A DNA stretch of 64,000 bases from assembly GCA_010909165.1 (NCBI GenBank), contig MU008170.1, positions 1 to 64,000 of the forward strand, in the 5' to 3' direction. Below are positions 24,066 through 35,300 of this stretch, one piece after another. The notes beneath the pieces are model-generated. The model made no database searches and was not told the origin of the DNA. It worked only from the letters and a program-made list of their open reading frames with translations. The stretch comes from Anthoceros angustus (taxonomy: Eukaryota; Streptophyta; Anthocerotopsida; Anthocerotales; Anthocerotaceae). Numbering within the stretch: the stretch's first letter is position 1; every line of letters starts with the position of its first letter. The position numbers were made by a program, and so were the translations under genes.

Positions 24066-24352
24066 CTACTTGTGCCCCTCCTTTGCCTCCTGCTCCCTGA
24101 TGTGCTTCGGCTGTCCGAACATATCCCAGAAATGGTATCCGTCCGCAGAGAGTTTGCCCCCTCTGCGCTTAGATCGCTGCCAGGTGGGCCGACATGCTTG
24201 TCAGAGAAGCAAGTTTGTATGAGGAACGAGAGTGTTCAATCTTATTAGAAGACTACCTGGACCACACCGACATAAGCAACAAACACGGCGGCGTTGAACG
24301 ACGCCAGAAGGGCCAGGCGCTGGGCCATGGGAAGCCTCCTAGCCTTCGCCAT
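24066..24352 (-). CDS. Small 68-aa membrane protein, unrecognised family
   Basis: Two exons, 24257-24352 and 24066-24176, join at CCAG|GTAGTC ... GGCAG|CGA. They encode a basic start (MAKARRLPM), one hydrophobic segment (about residues 13-31, LALLASFNAAVFVAYVGVV) and a basic, soluble tail ending GYHFWDMFGQPKHIREQEAK. The intron is 80 bp. One transmembrane helix with a charged tail suits a small mitochondrial or ER subunit, but I cannot name one. Its start codon is only 74 bases after the stop codon of the EF-hand gene on the same strand. The two may therefore share a transcript or overlap in their UTRs. Confidence 0.65.
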
Positions 24353-24426
24353 CTTCTGTACTCCCTTCTTGGAGAAAAACCAGTCTGAGCCCTAGCGCTG
24401 TTTCGGACACACAAACAACACTAACG

Positions 24427-24861
24427 TCAAGCAGCTTGCTTGTGGTTCTGCTGGGCCAAGGCCTCCTGCTCGTGGTCTACGGCCTTCTGGATGAGACCTT
24501 CGTCCTCCACCACCATCTGCAGGGGCACCGACCCCAGGGCGTGAGCCAGACTGAGCAGAATGCTTTTCAATTGAGCTCGGAACTCCAACAGATCCACGGT
24601 GCCGCTGCGGTCCACGTCGAAGCTCTGGAACACGGTGTCGTAGATGGCGGCCAGCTCCTCCTGCGTCTTGCGCACCGGCACTCCCATCTGGTTCTCAATC
24701 AGATTGAGCCTTTCGAAGGCGGGACGCAGCTCTGCGATGGACAGCACCCCGTCCTTGTTCTCGTCCAGAAACTCGAATATAGGGTCCACGGCCTTGTTGA
24801 ACGCCTCCTCGTCCTCTGCAAAGTCTCGCACTGTCGATCCGTCCAGGAAGACGATCCCCAT
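24427..24861 (-). CDS. Calcium-binding protein with two EF-hands
   Basis: Single exon, 144 aa, starting MGIVFLDGSTVRDFAEDEEA. That start is characteristic of a small plant EF-hand family (N-terminus MG-V--DGSTVRDF). The calcium loops are DENKDGVLSIAE (residues 33-44) and DVDRSGTVDLLE (82-93); both have the acidic residues at positions 1, 3, 5 and 12 or acceptable equivalents. The C-terminus (SVPLQMVVEDEG) is also family-typical. I start at ATG 24861; the frame is open a little further upstream but without another ATG. It is probably a cytosolic Ca sensor. It is divergent from the MYND gene, 384 bp away, and sits immediately upstream of the 68-aa gene. Confidence 0.9.
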   Translation of the reverse strand: MGIVFLDGSTVRDFAEDEEAFNKAVDPIFEFLDENKDGVLSIAELRPAFERLNLIENQMGVPVRKTQEELAAIYDTVFQSFDVDRSGTVDLLEFRAQLKSILLSLAHALGSVPLQMVVEDEGLIQKAVDHEQEALAQQNHKQAA

Positions 24862-25116
24862 CGCGTCTCCTCGCCAAGCTGGCTCACCTCGCAAATTCCC
24901 GCCTCGAGTCGGATGCGACTCACATTCTCCTCTCCTTGTTCCCTTTGATCGTTGACCAAGTACATTGACCGCTCCATTTTATTATCCCGTTTAATAACTT
25001 TAAAAGCACTGAACTAGATACCGAAAATCGAATCGAAATCGAAAATCGAATTCGTCGCTAGGTACGGAGATATGTAGATTTTTCCAGTGGAACTCGATTT
25101 CCATACGTAGCGTCGT

Positions 25117-25124
25117 TATATAAA
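25117..25124 (+). promoter_or_regulatory. TATA box of the MYND-finger gene
   Basis: TATATAAA lies 122 bp before the start codon at 25246, in an AT-rich 5' flank. It is followed by a plausible transcription start region about 30 bases on. Confidence 0.5.
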
Positions 25125-25245
25125 CTAGGCCGATTTTCATCTAGTTTAGTTGGGCAAGAGAGTTTAGTAGGTTGGATTGGGCTCTTCCTTGCGAGCAACA
25201 CACTTGTGAAATAAGCATCTCGAGGCGACTATCTAGTTGTATCAT

Positions 25246-27672
25246 ATGGATCACTTACGTGATGTTTCTTGGGAGCATCTCTTGAGAAGCAATATAGATG
25301 GTGCTAAGCGGTTGAAGCATATTCTTGACGACTATTTTCCATTGAATTTACTCAAGCAACTAGATGACCTATCTGAATCTCACTTAAAGAGCTTGGGAAG
25401 CCAAGACACCGACGAGTTGACATATTTTGAATGTGATGCCTTGTATGCAAAACGAAAGAGGACAGCCATACTGAAACTTGAAAGACATCCCGATGTCCGT
25501 GCTGAAATGCAAGGGATCATCCATCGTGAAATAGAAGATGGTGTTAAGGAGCTATTCAGCACAGACATGCTGCAAATGAGAAGTATGGAAGCTGGCAAGT
25601 CTATTCTTGCCTATACAATTTTGTGCCTAAGCCATTTCGTGTATCCACCAGATGTTCTCAATGAATTTAAAATTAAATCGGACCCCCTAGGAAGAAGTAA
25701 AGAACGGGAAGGGGTACTTGGTTCCGCCATTGATATGGGTGTGTGCCCAGGATATTATACATGTGCGAATTGGGATTGTAACAGTGGAAGACCCCCTTGC
25801 CAAAATATTACGAGCATGATATGTAAGAAATGCCAGCTGGTCTCTTATTGTAGCTCGCGTTGTTTAAATGAGCACCGGAAAGATGGACACCAACCACTTT
25901 GTAACCGGATCTCAAAACCATCGCTAAGGAAGAATGAGCAATTGGGAAGGAATAAGTGTGTAGATCCAGAAAAGGATGTTGCAATAGTATGGGATACTAC
26001 TCCTGTTGTTAACCTACTAGAAGATGGTGGGCATGAGTTTCTCCCAACTCCCTTGCGTTTGTCTTTTGATGGCTGTTACGACTTGAGCAATATCATCCAA
26101 ACCCTTCATCAAATAAATGGTGATCGTCTTTTTAAGGGCATGAACCATTTGAATTCCAAAGGAGAGATCACTTTGTATATCAATTGTTCAAATCATCATG
26201 CTGTTGCTAGGAATCTTGTCATCTGTTGTTTGCTGACTTATTGGGCCGATGATGGTTATCCTAATTCTATTGTGGATGCCATCATAGCTATTTGGTACTC
26301 GGCTTTCTTGACAATACCACAGTACCTTTTACTTATAAAGACCATCACACGCATCCTCAAAAACTCCAACGTTATCGATACGAATGCTCCTGCAAGCATG
26401 CTAGGGTTAATAAAAAAGTTAAGGCACATGTCTGATAGAACAAATGTGGATCATATTATAGCTAATGCAAAAAGTGTTCAATGTCGTGTCCATCTTCATA
26501 GCCAAGGACCCGGGATTTGGAAGCATTTGGTGGAGATGACATTGCTGAACTGGTGCCCGGGGGGAAGTGAAGCAACTAGACAACGGAATGTATCTACATT
26601 TGATAACAGCCAAATAGTAGATGAGTATCTCATTCAAGAGCATCTTGAAGTCGTGAAACATTTTCGGCAGACGGGGATGCTCCTACCATTTGGCCAATTT
26701 TCTGCTCACCACGTCATTCCAAATCCCACTTTGTTCTCAGCTTCTACTGGGTGGATAGGTCAATCCAATGCTGTTGCTTGCTTTGGCGGTTGGCCCATCA
26801 ATGAGGTCTTCTTTGACGTCCTTTCAACCTCATCCTTTACAATGCTCATTATTGCACCTTGAAAGCTTGCAATAACTTTTTTGATCCAATTTTTTTTTTG
26901 TCTTATACATATGCCGCAGGTTTTGGAACAAAGCAGAGATCTATGTCGTGTGCCTCGTCATGATATTTATGGATGTTTTTTCTTCTATCTCAAAAGTGTT
27001 TTGAATAGCACTGTTTCAACACTCCAAAGATGCCAAGTGGATTTTCAATTCTTTGATAGATCTTCAGACCAATTCATACATCATCTCACATATAAAGATC
27101 CAGGTATTATGGCTTTGTATCGTGGACTCACCACATTGGGAGAGTATTCGAGTCTACCACAATTGCTTCAGCATTGGGCTCCTCTATTCGGGTGGCCCCG
27201 CGACAAGGCCCATTGTTTAGTGCTTTGCTCTCACATAACCACAAATGTATCATGTCAACGCAATATCAATGCCGGATCAGATGTTCTTGACTGGTTTATT
27301 TGCAAGCTCAACACATCCGATGATGCTGGAAAGAGATTCAAAGACAACCTCTTGCAATATGTGAAAGCAATCCGTGCAGGCGAAGTTCGCTCCCAAGTTG
27401 AACGATTATGTCCTTTACTTACAACAGACATCAGTTATATATACAAGGAACTCAAACTCGAGGAGTCGACTACTGTACCTAACAGCATGCAAAGAAGAAA
27501 AAGAAACATGGTGGTACCATGCACCACAAAGCCCTCATTTCTTAAGATATCTGACTCTAACATTAAATTAAAAGCTGAAGAATGCTACAATGAGCTTTTC
27601 CTTACTAGAGTCAATCATTTAACTATTTTTACAGAGTGGACAGTTAATAGATTACCAAAGTTTTCTATATAG
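25246..27672 (+). CDS. MYND zinc-finger protein with DUF4470-like region
   Basis: Exons 25246-26805 and 26920-27672 (intron 114 bp; GAG|GTCTTC and a T-rich tract ending GCCGCAG) give 770 aa. Residues about 170-222 hold a MYND-type finger (CANWDC, CKKCQLVSYCSSRC, H..DGHQPLC). A region after it (YDLSNIIQTLHQ...VARNLVICCLLTYW, about 280-350) resembles the DUF4470 domain found next to MYND fingers in fungi and animals. The section after the intron (DIYGCFFFYLKS) continues that family. MYND fingers bind proline-rich partners; the role here is unknown. The C-terminal ~45 residues are encoded in a decaying tandem repeat. The joined frame and the match across the junction make the gene model firm; the domain name DUF4470 is less sure. 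Confidence 0.8.
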
Positions 27673-27890
27673 ATAGTATAGCCACAAAGCCCTCATTTCT
27701 TAAGCTATTCCACTCTAACTGAAAAATAGTACAATGAGGTTTTCTTTACTTGTGTCAGATATTTAGCTATTTTAACAGAGAGGACAATTAATAGATTACA
27801 AAGTTTCCTATATAGATAATATGTGACTAGAAACTTCATTAATGTCAAACATCTCACAGTTTTCACAGAGTGGGTATCTCATGTATTAGT
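27529..27890 (+). repeat. ~150-bp imperfect tandem repeat covering the MYND gene 3' end
   Basis: The block caaagccctcatttcttaag...tttctatatagata occurs at about 27529-27683 and again at about 27684-27820. A weaker third copy follows to about 27890. The first copy is translated as the protein's C-terminal tail; the others are 3'-UTR. Confidence 0.8.
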
Positions 27891-28605
27891 AGAGTTCAAT
27901 ATGTAGACCTATACATCACGTAAAAGATAATGGCATATAAACCTATATAGACTTAAGAGATAATATCTTCACATAAGTACATATCATTCTAGCAAGTCAA
28001 AACTTTCCCAAAAAATACAGAATAAATTAGAGTGATATAAAAAATGATACAGAATAAATCAGAGCAATATAGAGCAACGAGGCGATGTTGTTTGATTCTC
28101 AAGAATAGTGAGAAAAATTATAAGAAAAAGAAAAAGAAAAATCGTAAGAGAATGAGGAAGGTGGCAAGAAAATTGTGAGAGTGACAAAGAATGCAAAATA
28201 AGGGGAGAGAAGGAGGGGGCAAGTGAACGAGGAAAGGGAGGTAAAATGAGATGGCGTATTGCATGCATCAGCAGGCGAACAGTGCTCTTAGGCTGAAATT
28301 CTGAATGTGGCTCTCACATCAGACAAGCACATCCCACACACAACAAAAAGCCTGCGCTCACTCCCCTTGCAAGCGAATAAAAGGAATTTTGTACAGCTGT
28401 GCTGGCAGCGGCATCCCCAGTCTAAGACGAGGCGTGCATTGACAAATGGCAACCACAAGTGGCCTTCCACTATTCCTCTAGGTGAAAAGGACTAGGCTCT
28501 AGCTGCGATACCCAGCACCTTTATAGGTGTGTCTTCACTCCTTTCAGTGAAACCACAACAAATGTTTTTGATGCATTTCTGGGGAGCTGCCCAACATCTT
28601 GCACG
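27891..28605. other. AT-rich intergenic stretch
   Basis: A purine-rich, low-complexity region with runs of aaag and gaga between convergent genes. I see no gene or structured element here. Confidence 0.6.
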
Positions 28606-30768
28606 TTAGCCACCGCTGTGAGATGAAAACGCGGGCACTCGTCCAACCGGCAGCAGTTTGACCCTGAACACTTCATACTCCCCTTCAGAGATACCTGTAG
28701 ATGCCACAGCTTCCCTCAACAGTGCTCGGTTGCTGGCAATCTGAGAAGTGATCATCGGTAGCTGATGCACAGAAAGTGCATCTAGGAACAACGCAACAAG
28801 CATGCGCCAGTCTTTAGCTCCAAACGCCGGCAAAGATTCTTCAAATGTCATGGTCTTCACCAATCTGCCAAGAGCTTGCTCCAATGTCGAGATGGAAACA
28901 GAGAGGCGGAGGGCGAATGCAACTTCTGGTAGACGTCGAGCAAGACAGTTAGCCATGGTACGGGCAATTTCAATTGACACCTTATCTACTACTCTACGTG
29001 GTCGGTACTCTATCCCATCCATAACCCGGAAGTCGTCTTCATCTGAAACTTGTTTCCCATATATATGGGCTAGCGCAGCTGCACAAATCCACTCATCTAG
29101 CGCCTGCCAAATGACTCCAAAACGTGACACCTCTGTTTTGAAACCTCTTGGAGGATTAGAAATCCAACTGTCCCCAGCCTCATCAGTGTCCAACTCCCAA
29201 GGGTCGTTTGAGGCATCAGATGAACTGTCATACCCAGCGGGGGAATCGGTCTCCTCGTCCGACAAGTTGGTGTCAAGACCTGACATCAAACCTCCAGCAT
29301 CCGAGTCAGGAGCTTCTCTGACTACAGTGGCTGCACTGCTGTTGCTACTGTCCTTCGCACTCAGAAGCCCTCTGATTTCCACCTGGCCACGCTCCTCAGG
29401 CTCATTCGAGGGTACATATACTGAATCAGAAACCATTCGGCCGGACGTCGTAGGACTGCTGTTGCTTTCATCCATGGCAGATTCAGCCACTCTGGTCTTC
29501 AGCTGGTCATCTACTTCCTCTGAGAAGACATTTATACCTGCCGAAGTAGAATCCATAGCAGAGTCCGTAGCACTGCTGTTGCTACTGTCCATGGCCATTT
29601 TAGCCACTCCAGTTATCATCATGTCAACTGCTTCATCAGAGGTCCCATTTGCACCTGCCGAGGCAGAATCCGTAGAAGTGCTGATTCTTGTGTCCATGGC
29701 AATCTCAACAACGTCATCTGCTTGATCTGTTGAGCTAGTAGCTGGCGTAGCAAAATCCAAACAGGAGCTCTTGCTGCCCTCAATTGCAGTTTGTCCCTGC
29801 TCAATTCGGCTACACCCCGAACCTCGTGATTCACTTGCCTCACTCTCAGCCACGGTCTCTGCATTCCCAGCAGCAGTGCGCACCTCAGGAGTCCAAGCTC
29901 TCTGAGGAACATACCCCTCGACAGCATTCGAGGGCCCTGAAACCGTGAACTCAGCAATTGCTTGTTCAGACGGCCGCTCCTGTATGACCAAGTTGAGCGA
30001 TTGCTCCCTTGACGTAGAATCCTTCTGAGTTTCTGCACCAGTGAATACAGCCGCAGCCACACCTCCTGTAACACGCTCCACTAACCTCGCCAGCTCTCTC
30101 TCATCCGCTATAACCTCCCGTTCAGAGTTTAGGGTACCTGCAAACCTGGAGCTGGCGATTTGGCATTCTGGTGAACAGAAGAACCTGACCTCCCTCAGGT
30201 CATACACCTTCCGCTGCTTCAGAGAGATCCGATACTTTCCTTTCGGCATTGCAGACTCTCGAAGAAGCTGAGGGCAGGTCGGCAAACCGCAGTGGGAAAT
30301 AAGGCTCCTCTCCTCGACAACATCTAAGTATTCCGACTTGGACAAGATCGCACCAGCCGCCAGCATCCGCTCCTCGCTGGCCACATCTTCCAGTAGCTTC
30401 ATTTGCACGAAAAATACTGCGCTCTTTGTGGCTTTCACAGCTTCAGAGTAAGACTTCTTGACCACAGTTCTCGCTATCCGACCTTGAGCACCCTTGTGAA
30501 CCACGCTATCTGATACAAAAGAACAACGGTCGCCGCAATCTCGTGACCACGACCTCCCCTCCACCCTCACCATTCAAGTTACGGGCTGAGACGTACCTGT
30601 AGTCGTTTGCCGAACGATCTTCCTGCCCGGCCCGCGGCCCTTGCTGCCCTGGCCATCTCTCTTCTGAGGCTTTGGAACGCAATCACCCGGCGGATTCAAT
30701 TTCCCATCTCCGGGTTCCGCGCCAGTGGCAGACCCGTAGTGGAGAATCGGAAGATGCGCGGACGCCAT
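28606..30768 (-). CDS. RPAP2: RPAP2/RTR1-type RNA polymerase II CTD Ser5 phosphatase
   Basis: Likely exons 30597-30768 and 28606-30509 (87-bp intron, ACAG|GTACGT to GTATCAG|AT), 691 aa. An ATG at 30573 also opens the long exon but lies inside this intron. The RTR1 zinc module is clear: EERSLISHCGLPTCPQ, GKYRISLKQRKVYDLRE, FFCSPECQ. Arabidopsis RIMA has the same layout. The C-terminus also matches: KDWRMLVALFLDALSV, EYEVFRVKLLPVGRVPAFS. The middle is acidic and Ser-rich with repeats such as SNSSATDS and SNSSPTTS. The family acts in nuclear import of Pol II and removes Ser5 phosphates from its CTD; it is also tied to snRNA transcription. Confidence 0.92.
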
Positions 30769-32357
30769 CAGGACGACCAGGAGGAAATGCAGACACGGTA
30801 GGCGGTCTGCGTTTCTCCACACAGCCAAATGTTCAGGGACAACTTCGCGAAGTATATGATTTTCGCGAAGACGCTTGTATGTCTAGGCCTTCACGCATTA
30901 TGTATATGTCTTACCTATACAGGCAGTGCAACGCTTTCTAAGGGCAAAGAGTGCTATGAGTATAGGTAGGTAGGTAGGTACCTATTCATAATACCTAATA
31001 GATCTAGAATAAAGCATAAATATATATCTAGCTACTTACTTAGCTAGATATATATTTTACAAGTATAATACCTAATATTTAATAGGTTTAGGGCTGTATT
31101 TAATACAGAGTAATGCACATGTGGAGATAATATGGATAATAAACTAAAATATGACCTTTGGCCTTCAAATTTTATCATTTGCTAACATCACATATGGCTA
31201 TACTTTCATTTATCACTTAACTATCATCGTATATAGGCTCTCGTCAAATGAGTAACCATACCAAGGATCGACCACAACAACAGGGGCGGGGTTAGCCTCT
31301 CTTTCCAGTGTCGTGGCATATTTGAGGCAACGGTCTCCATTGCTCGGCAAAGGGCATTGGCTGGCACCATATTTAGGACGATCATGACTGCTGGAGACGT
31401 GGCATCGACGCCGCCTGTGGTAAGTAGGCCCTTCTCTAACTCAGACGGCAACATCTTGGGGGGCTGGGTAAATGGTATTTTCCAACTCGCTCTTTTTATT
31501 CAGTCTCCACATTCTCTTGTAACCATACTTGGCAAACCGGTGACTAAAACATGTCTGCTTAGACATTTGATAACTGCAGGCTGGTAATGGGTCTGTGGGC
31601 CTTGAACAGCTGCAGGATATGGACTAAAAACGTAATTATGCACCTGCTGGCCCTGGCTGGCTGATTGAAATGGCCCTGCTGGACTGGTGAGGATGACCAA
31701 AGTGCTTGCTGCTGTTTTTGTTGGTCTTGCGTAGTTGCCAGTTCCGTTCTGTGAGGCAGGCCCTGCAGCTCCCGGGCGGGGGAGGGAATTGAGGAATTAA
31801 GGAGGTTGTTTGCTGTGGCTCCTGGTAGTCACGGTCAGCTGTCATGTCTGTTCTGCCCAGCTGGTCCGGACTACCTGCAGGATACATGTGCTTCGGGGCA
31901 TGACTACCAGGAAGGTAGTCTTCCTGCGGTTCTGCTGGCCATAGTTTGCAAGTGAATGGGTCTCAAACGGAGCCTGAGATGCAGGGTGAAAAATTTCCGA
32001 TTCTCCAGGTTGCACAGACTGCTGATTGCGCCCAAGACGCTGGAGAAGTGGGCATGTGGGATGGCTAGGTGGTGCATCCCACATGCTTTGGAAAGCGTGC
32101 TATGTTAGTTTGTGTGGAGATTTACTTCAGAGCCAGACCTTCTTGCGGTTACACAGCACGGCACTGGGAACAGCAAAACCTTGCTCAACTGGATTTATAG
32201 GTACCACGAGGAAAGGATATATTGAGACCACACACGCAAGATAAGCTGAACCGCCTCTGGCAGAAAAGCTGCTTCCTTCTGGGCAACACGTGCACACATA
32301 CTTTCTTTTCTGTGGAGCTTTGCATCCCAGTGCTCCCCGCCAGTTTTCCGGGCTGCT
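30769..32357. other. Intergenic region with an AT-rich hairpin and coding-like P/Q-rich debris
   Basis: 30960-30980 carries GTAG tandem repeats. 31018-31057 is a 17-bp perfect inverted repeat (AAATATATATCTAGCTA, loop CTTACT). On the minus strand 31500-32084 shows coding-like stretches in changing frames (FHPASQAPFETHSLANYGQQ, SPYPAAVQGPQTHYQPAV). Their composition matches the P/Q-rich tail of the HESO1-like protein just upstream. They may be a decayed or alternative 3' exon. I find no intact gene. Confidence 0.5.
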
Positions 32358-35300
32358 CTAAGAGACGTTAGAGTCACTAACTCCAGGACCTACTAGAATT
32401 CTAAAGTTGCTTCGACGAGGGGGTATCTGGCCCTCCGGCTGCCTCGACAAGCCCCCTGGGTCAGGCATGTTAGGTACGCCGGGAAGCATCTCCTGATTTT
32501 TCTTCGTCCACCGTGGAAAATTTTGCTTGTTCCTCCGGAACGATTTTCCACCTGGTGAGGTGCTACCTTGGGGCTGTGCCGCACCGGCTCCCAGCGGGCT
32601 CCTGAATTGTCCTTGGGGTGTAGAGGGCTCACCAGCTCTGACACTGGTTCCAGGAGGACTAGTGGCATGCCGACTTTGTTGGGGATTTCTGCTACCGTTT
32701 CTCTCTCCATCGTATTCTGGGCGGGTTGGATCATCTGTGGGTCCATTGGATTCCTGCTGCTTGCCTCTCCTTCGACCCCTGTTTCTGTGTCTCTCACGAC
32801 CCTTGAAAGCATGAGGGAAACCGGGAACGGAGATGGCTGGTGATCCAGAGGATTCACTAATTCCACATGCTTGAATACCCTGCTGAATATGATCAACTTG
32901 GCTACCCTGCTGAGCCTGCGACTCACTCACTGCCGCCGAAAACGGCCTCCCACTGGTCGCTCGGGCTTTTGGCTTTGTGGACTTCAGCTTTGCAGAAGGG
33001 GACGATTGCTCCCCACTATCGTTGTCAGATGCTAGACCACTTGGTTCTTCTTCCGGTCCAGAGGTTGCTTTCTGCGGTTCCATTTGCTTGCTAGAGGCCG
33101 AAATCTGTAGCACACCTGCTCCGAACTTTCCAGTACCTGACTTCTTCCCAACTCCTGCTTTCCCTTGTGTTTGGCTAAGATTATCATGCCTTCCTTTTCC
33201 CTGTGTACCAAAGAAGTCATGCTTGTTCGCCTCCTGGAATGGTTGGTGCTGATTCCAACCTCCATTTTGGGTCCTAACACACGGAAGCTGCTGTCCATAC
33301 CCCGAATGCCGATATTGACCGTACACCTGACCGAATTGCTGACCATATTGCTGCTGCATCTTTGAACGGACCCCTGGTATCAAGTTTCCTTGAGGCCAGC
33401 AAAATAGACAAACTCGCAACCAGGACGGATCACTATCAGGCAGTATACCAGATAGGGCTTCAACTGTACAGGAAAACGCATCACATATCAGTGGCAGAGT
33501 GTTCTCATGCACACTTCTAGCACAGTTCTCCGTGTAGTCAAACGGGTCCTCCACCTGCATGCAAATATCACCTTCAACGTTTACTTCAGAGCCAGACCCC
33601 AAAAAGATCTACGGACTCCCAGAGTTTACATTGAAGGATTCTGATTTCTCATGGCTCAAGGATTTCAAGCAGCCACACATCATGGGCATTACTCACACTC
33701 ATGATGTAGTGTTTATCTTTCCATGCTTGATTGCTAGTGCTATTGTCGCCCCATTGTCCAGCAAATGTTCGGACAACCAAACCTTGTGTCCACAAATGTT
33801 GAACAGAAGAAAACTGCGGGCCCACAAACAAGAGAATTGGCCTCAAATATGTTCTAACTTTTGGAAAAATATAGCTTGAAATTCCTCGTTGGAGGCTTCC
33901 AACGGTTGTTGGACAATAGCCTCCGACAATCCAAACAAAGTACATGGCTATAATAGCCTCCAACAATTGAAGCAAAATAGAGAATTACCTGGACAAAGAA
34001 GGATAGCAGGAGATCCGCAACTGTGCTCTTATTCTGTTGACCAAAACCTTCACCTATGAAAGCTTGTATTCTTTTGGAACACTCTTCCAGATATTGGTCC
34101 CTTGAGCTTCCAGCCCACTTTCCTGTTGAATTTTAAACATGTGAGCATCTTTACCTACACATTCTGCAGGGACCAACAGTCATAACTCATTTCAAACGTA
34201 AACTACAAAACATGCAATCGGACAGGAAAAACAACACATAACCATTCGATAAGAAGCAGATGTGCTTATGAACCAAACCTGGAGGCTCATTGCCTTTCTC
34301 CTCACCAAGAATGGTACTCAGTGCAGGAAGGATAGGAGGAGTCCTTGTCTGTAGGGCACAAGAATAAATTAGATGACCATAGACCCATCCGACGACATGA
34401 TGGACCTGAATGTCCTGAAAAACCTGCATCACGTCTGGCAACAGAAGAGACTTACTTGCAAATGGAAAACCACAAGCAGAGAAATAGCGTAGGAATTCAA
34501 GGTGCCCAGCTTTGGTTCGTTGATTCCTTGCGCCTTAGCCCAGCACTTCACCTGACCACAGAGCAAGGACCGCTGTAAACCTTGAAACTGTAACCCCTTC
34601 CAGAAACTATGAGGAAGTCAAATAATTTTCAAATGGAACCCAGCACATTTCCTCCAATTCAGGGAGGATTTGCGAGTCATATTGCTCTTGCCAGGAGAAT
34701 GACTTGACTTACCAGGTAAATGAGTTGACGACAGCGCAAATCAATGTCACAGATCCAGCGAAGCACACGCGACTTGAACAAACCAATGCCGTTATCCACA
34801 GAGATATCACATGATATCCCAGTCTGCGTATCCACGAACATGACCAGTGGCACACGGGCATGCGAAATAAATCTCAGCTTTCTCACCGTACCTATAGTGG
34901 AAGACCCCAAAAAGAATTAAGACGACGGTGAGTAACCCGACCGCTGATCGAGCTAAGCATTGTCAACTGATGGGTCACAAGTATCCTAGGCCTCACGTTA
35001 AGTTGCAACAAGCTGATTAGAAAATACCTGATCTGCCCAATTCTCGTTCTATGCACTTAAGAAGCTTGACCCTCCTGCTCTTTGATACAGGACCAAGCCT
35101 CGGAAACTCCAAGGAAAGGTCCAAATCACCCCAAGGTGTAAAAAAATTGGACTCAAAAGAGCCAAAAGGCACAATCACTGCACCTGCATACATCATAATT
35201 GAAATGCCTCGGGTGAGTGCTAACATTCATAAAAGGGACCTATCTATCCCTTAGTTTGCAGCTCTACAAATTTCCGGGCTACTAATGGAGCACTTTTCGA

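Noticed and set aside
33555-33602. Upstream extension of the last HESO1 exon (GSGSEVNVEGD...)
   Set aside because: It is open, but the acceptor TGCATGCAG|GTG fits the family alignment (S|VEDPF) and phase better, so this is taken as intron.
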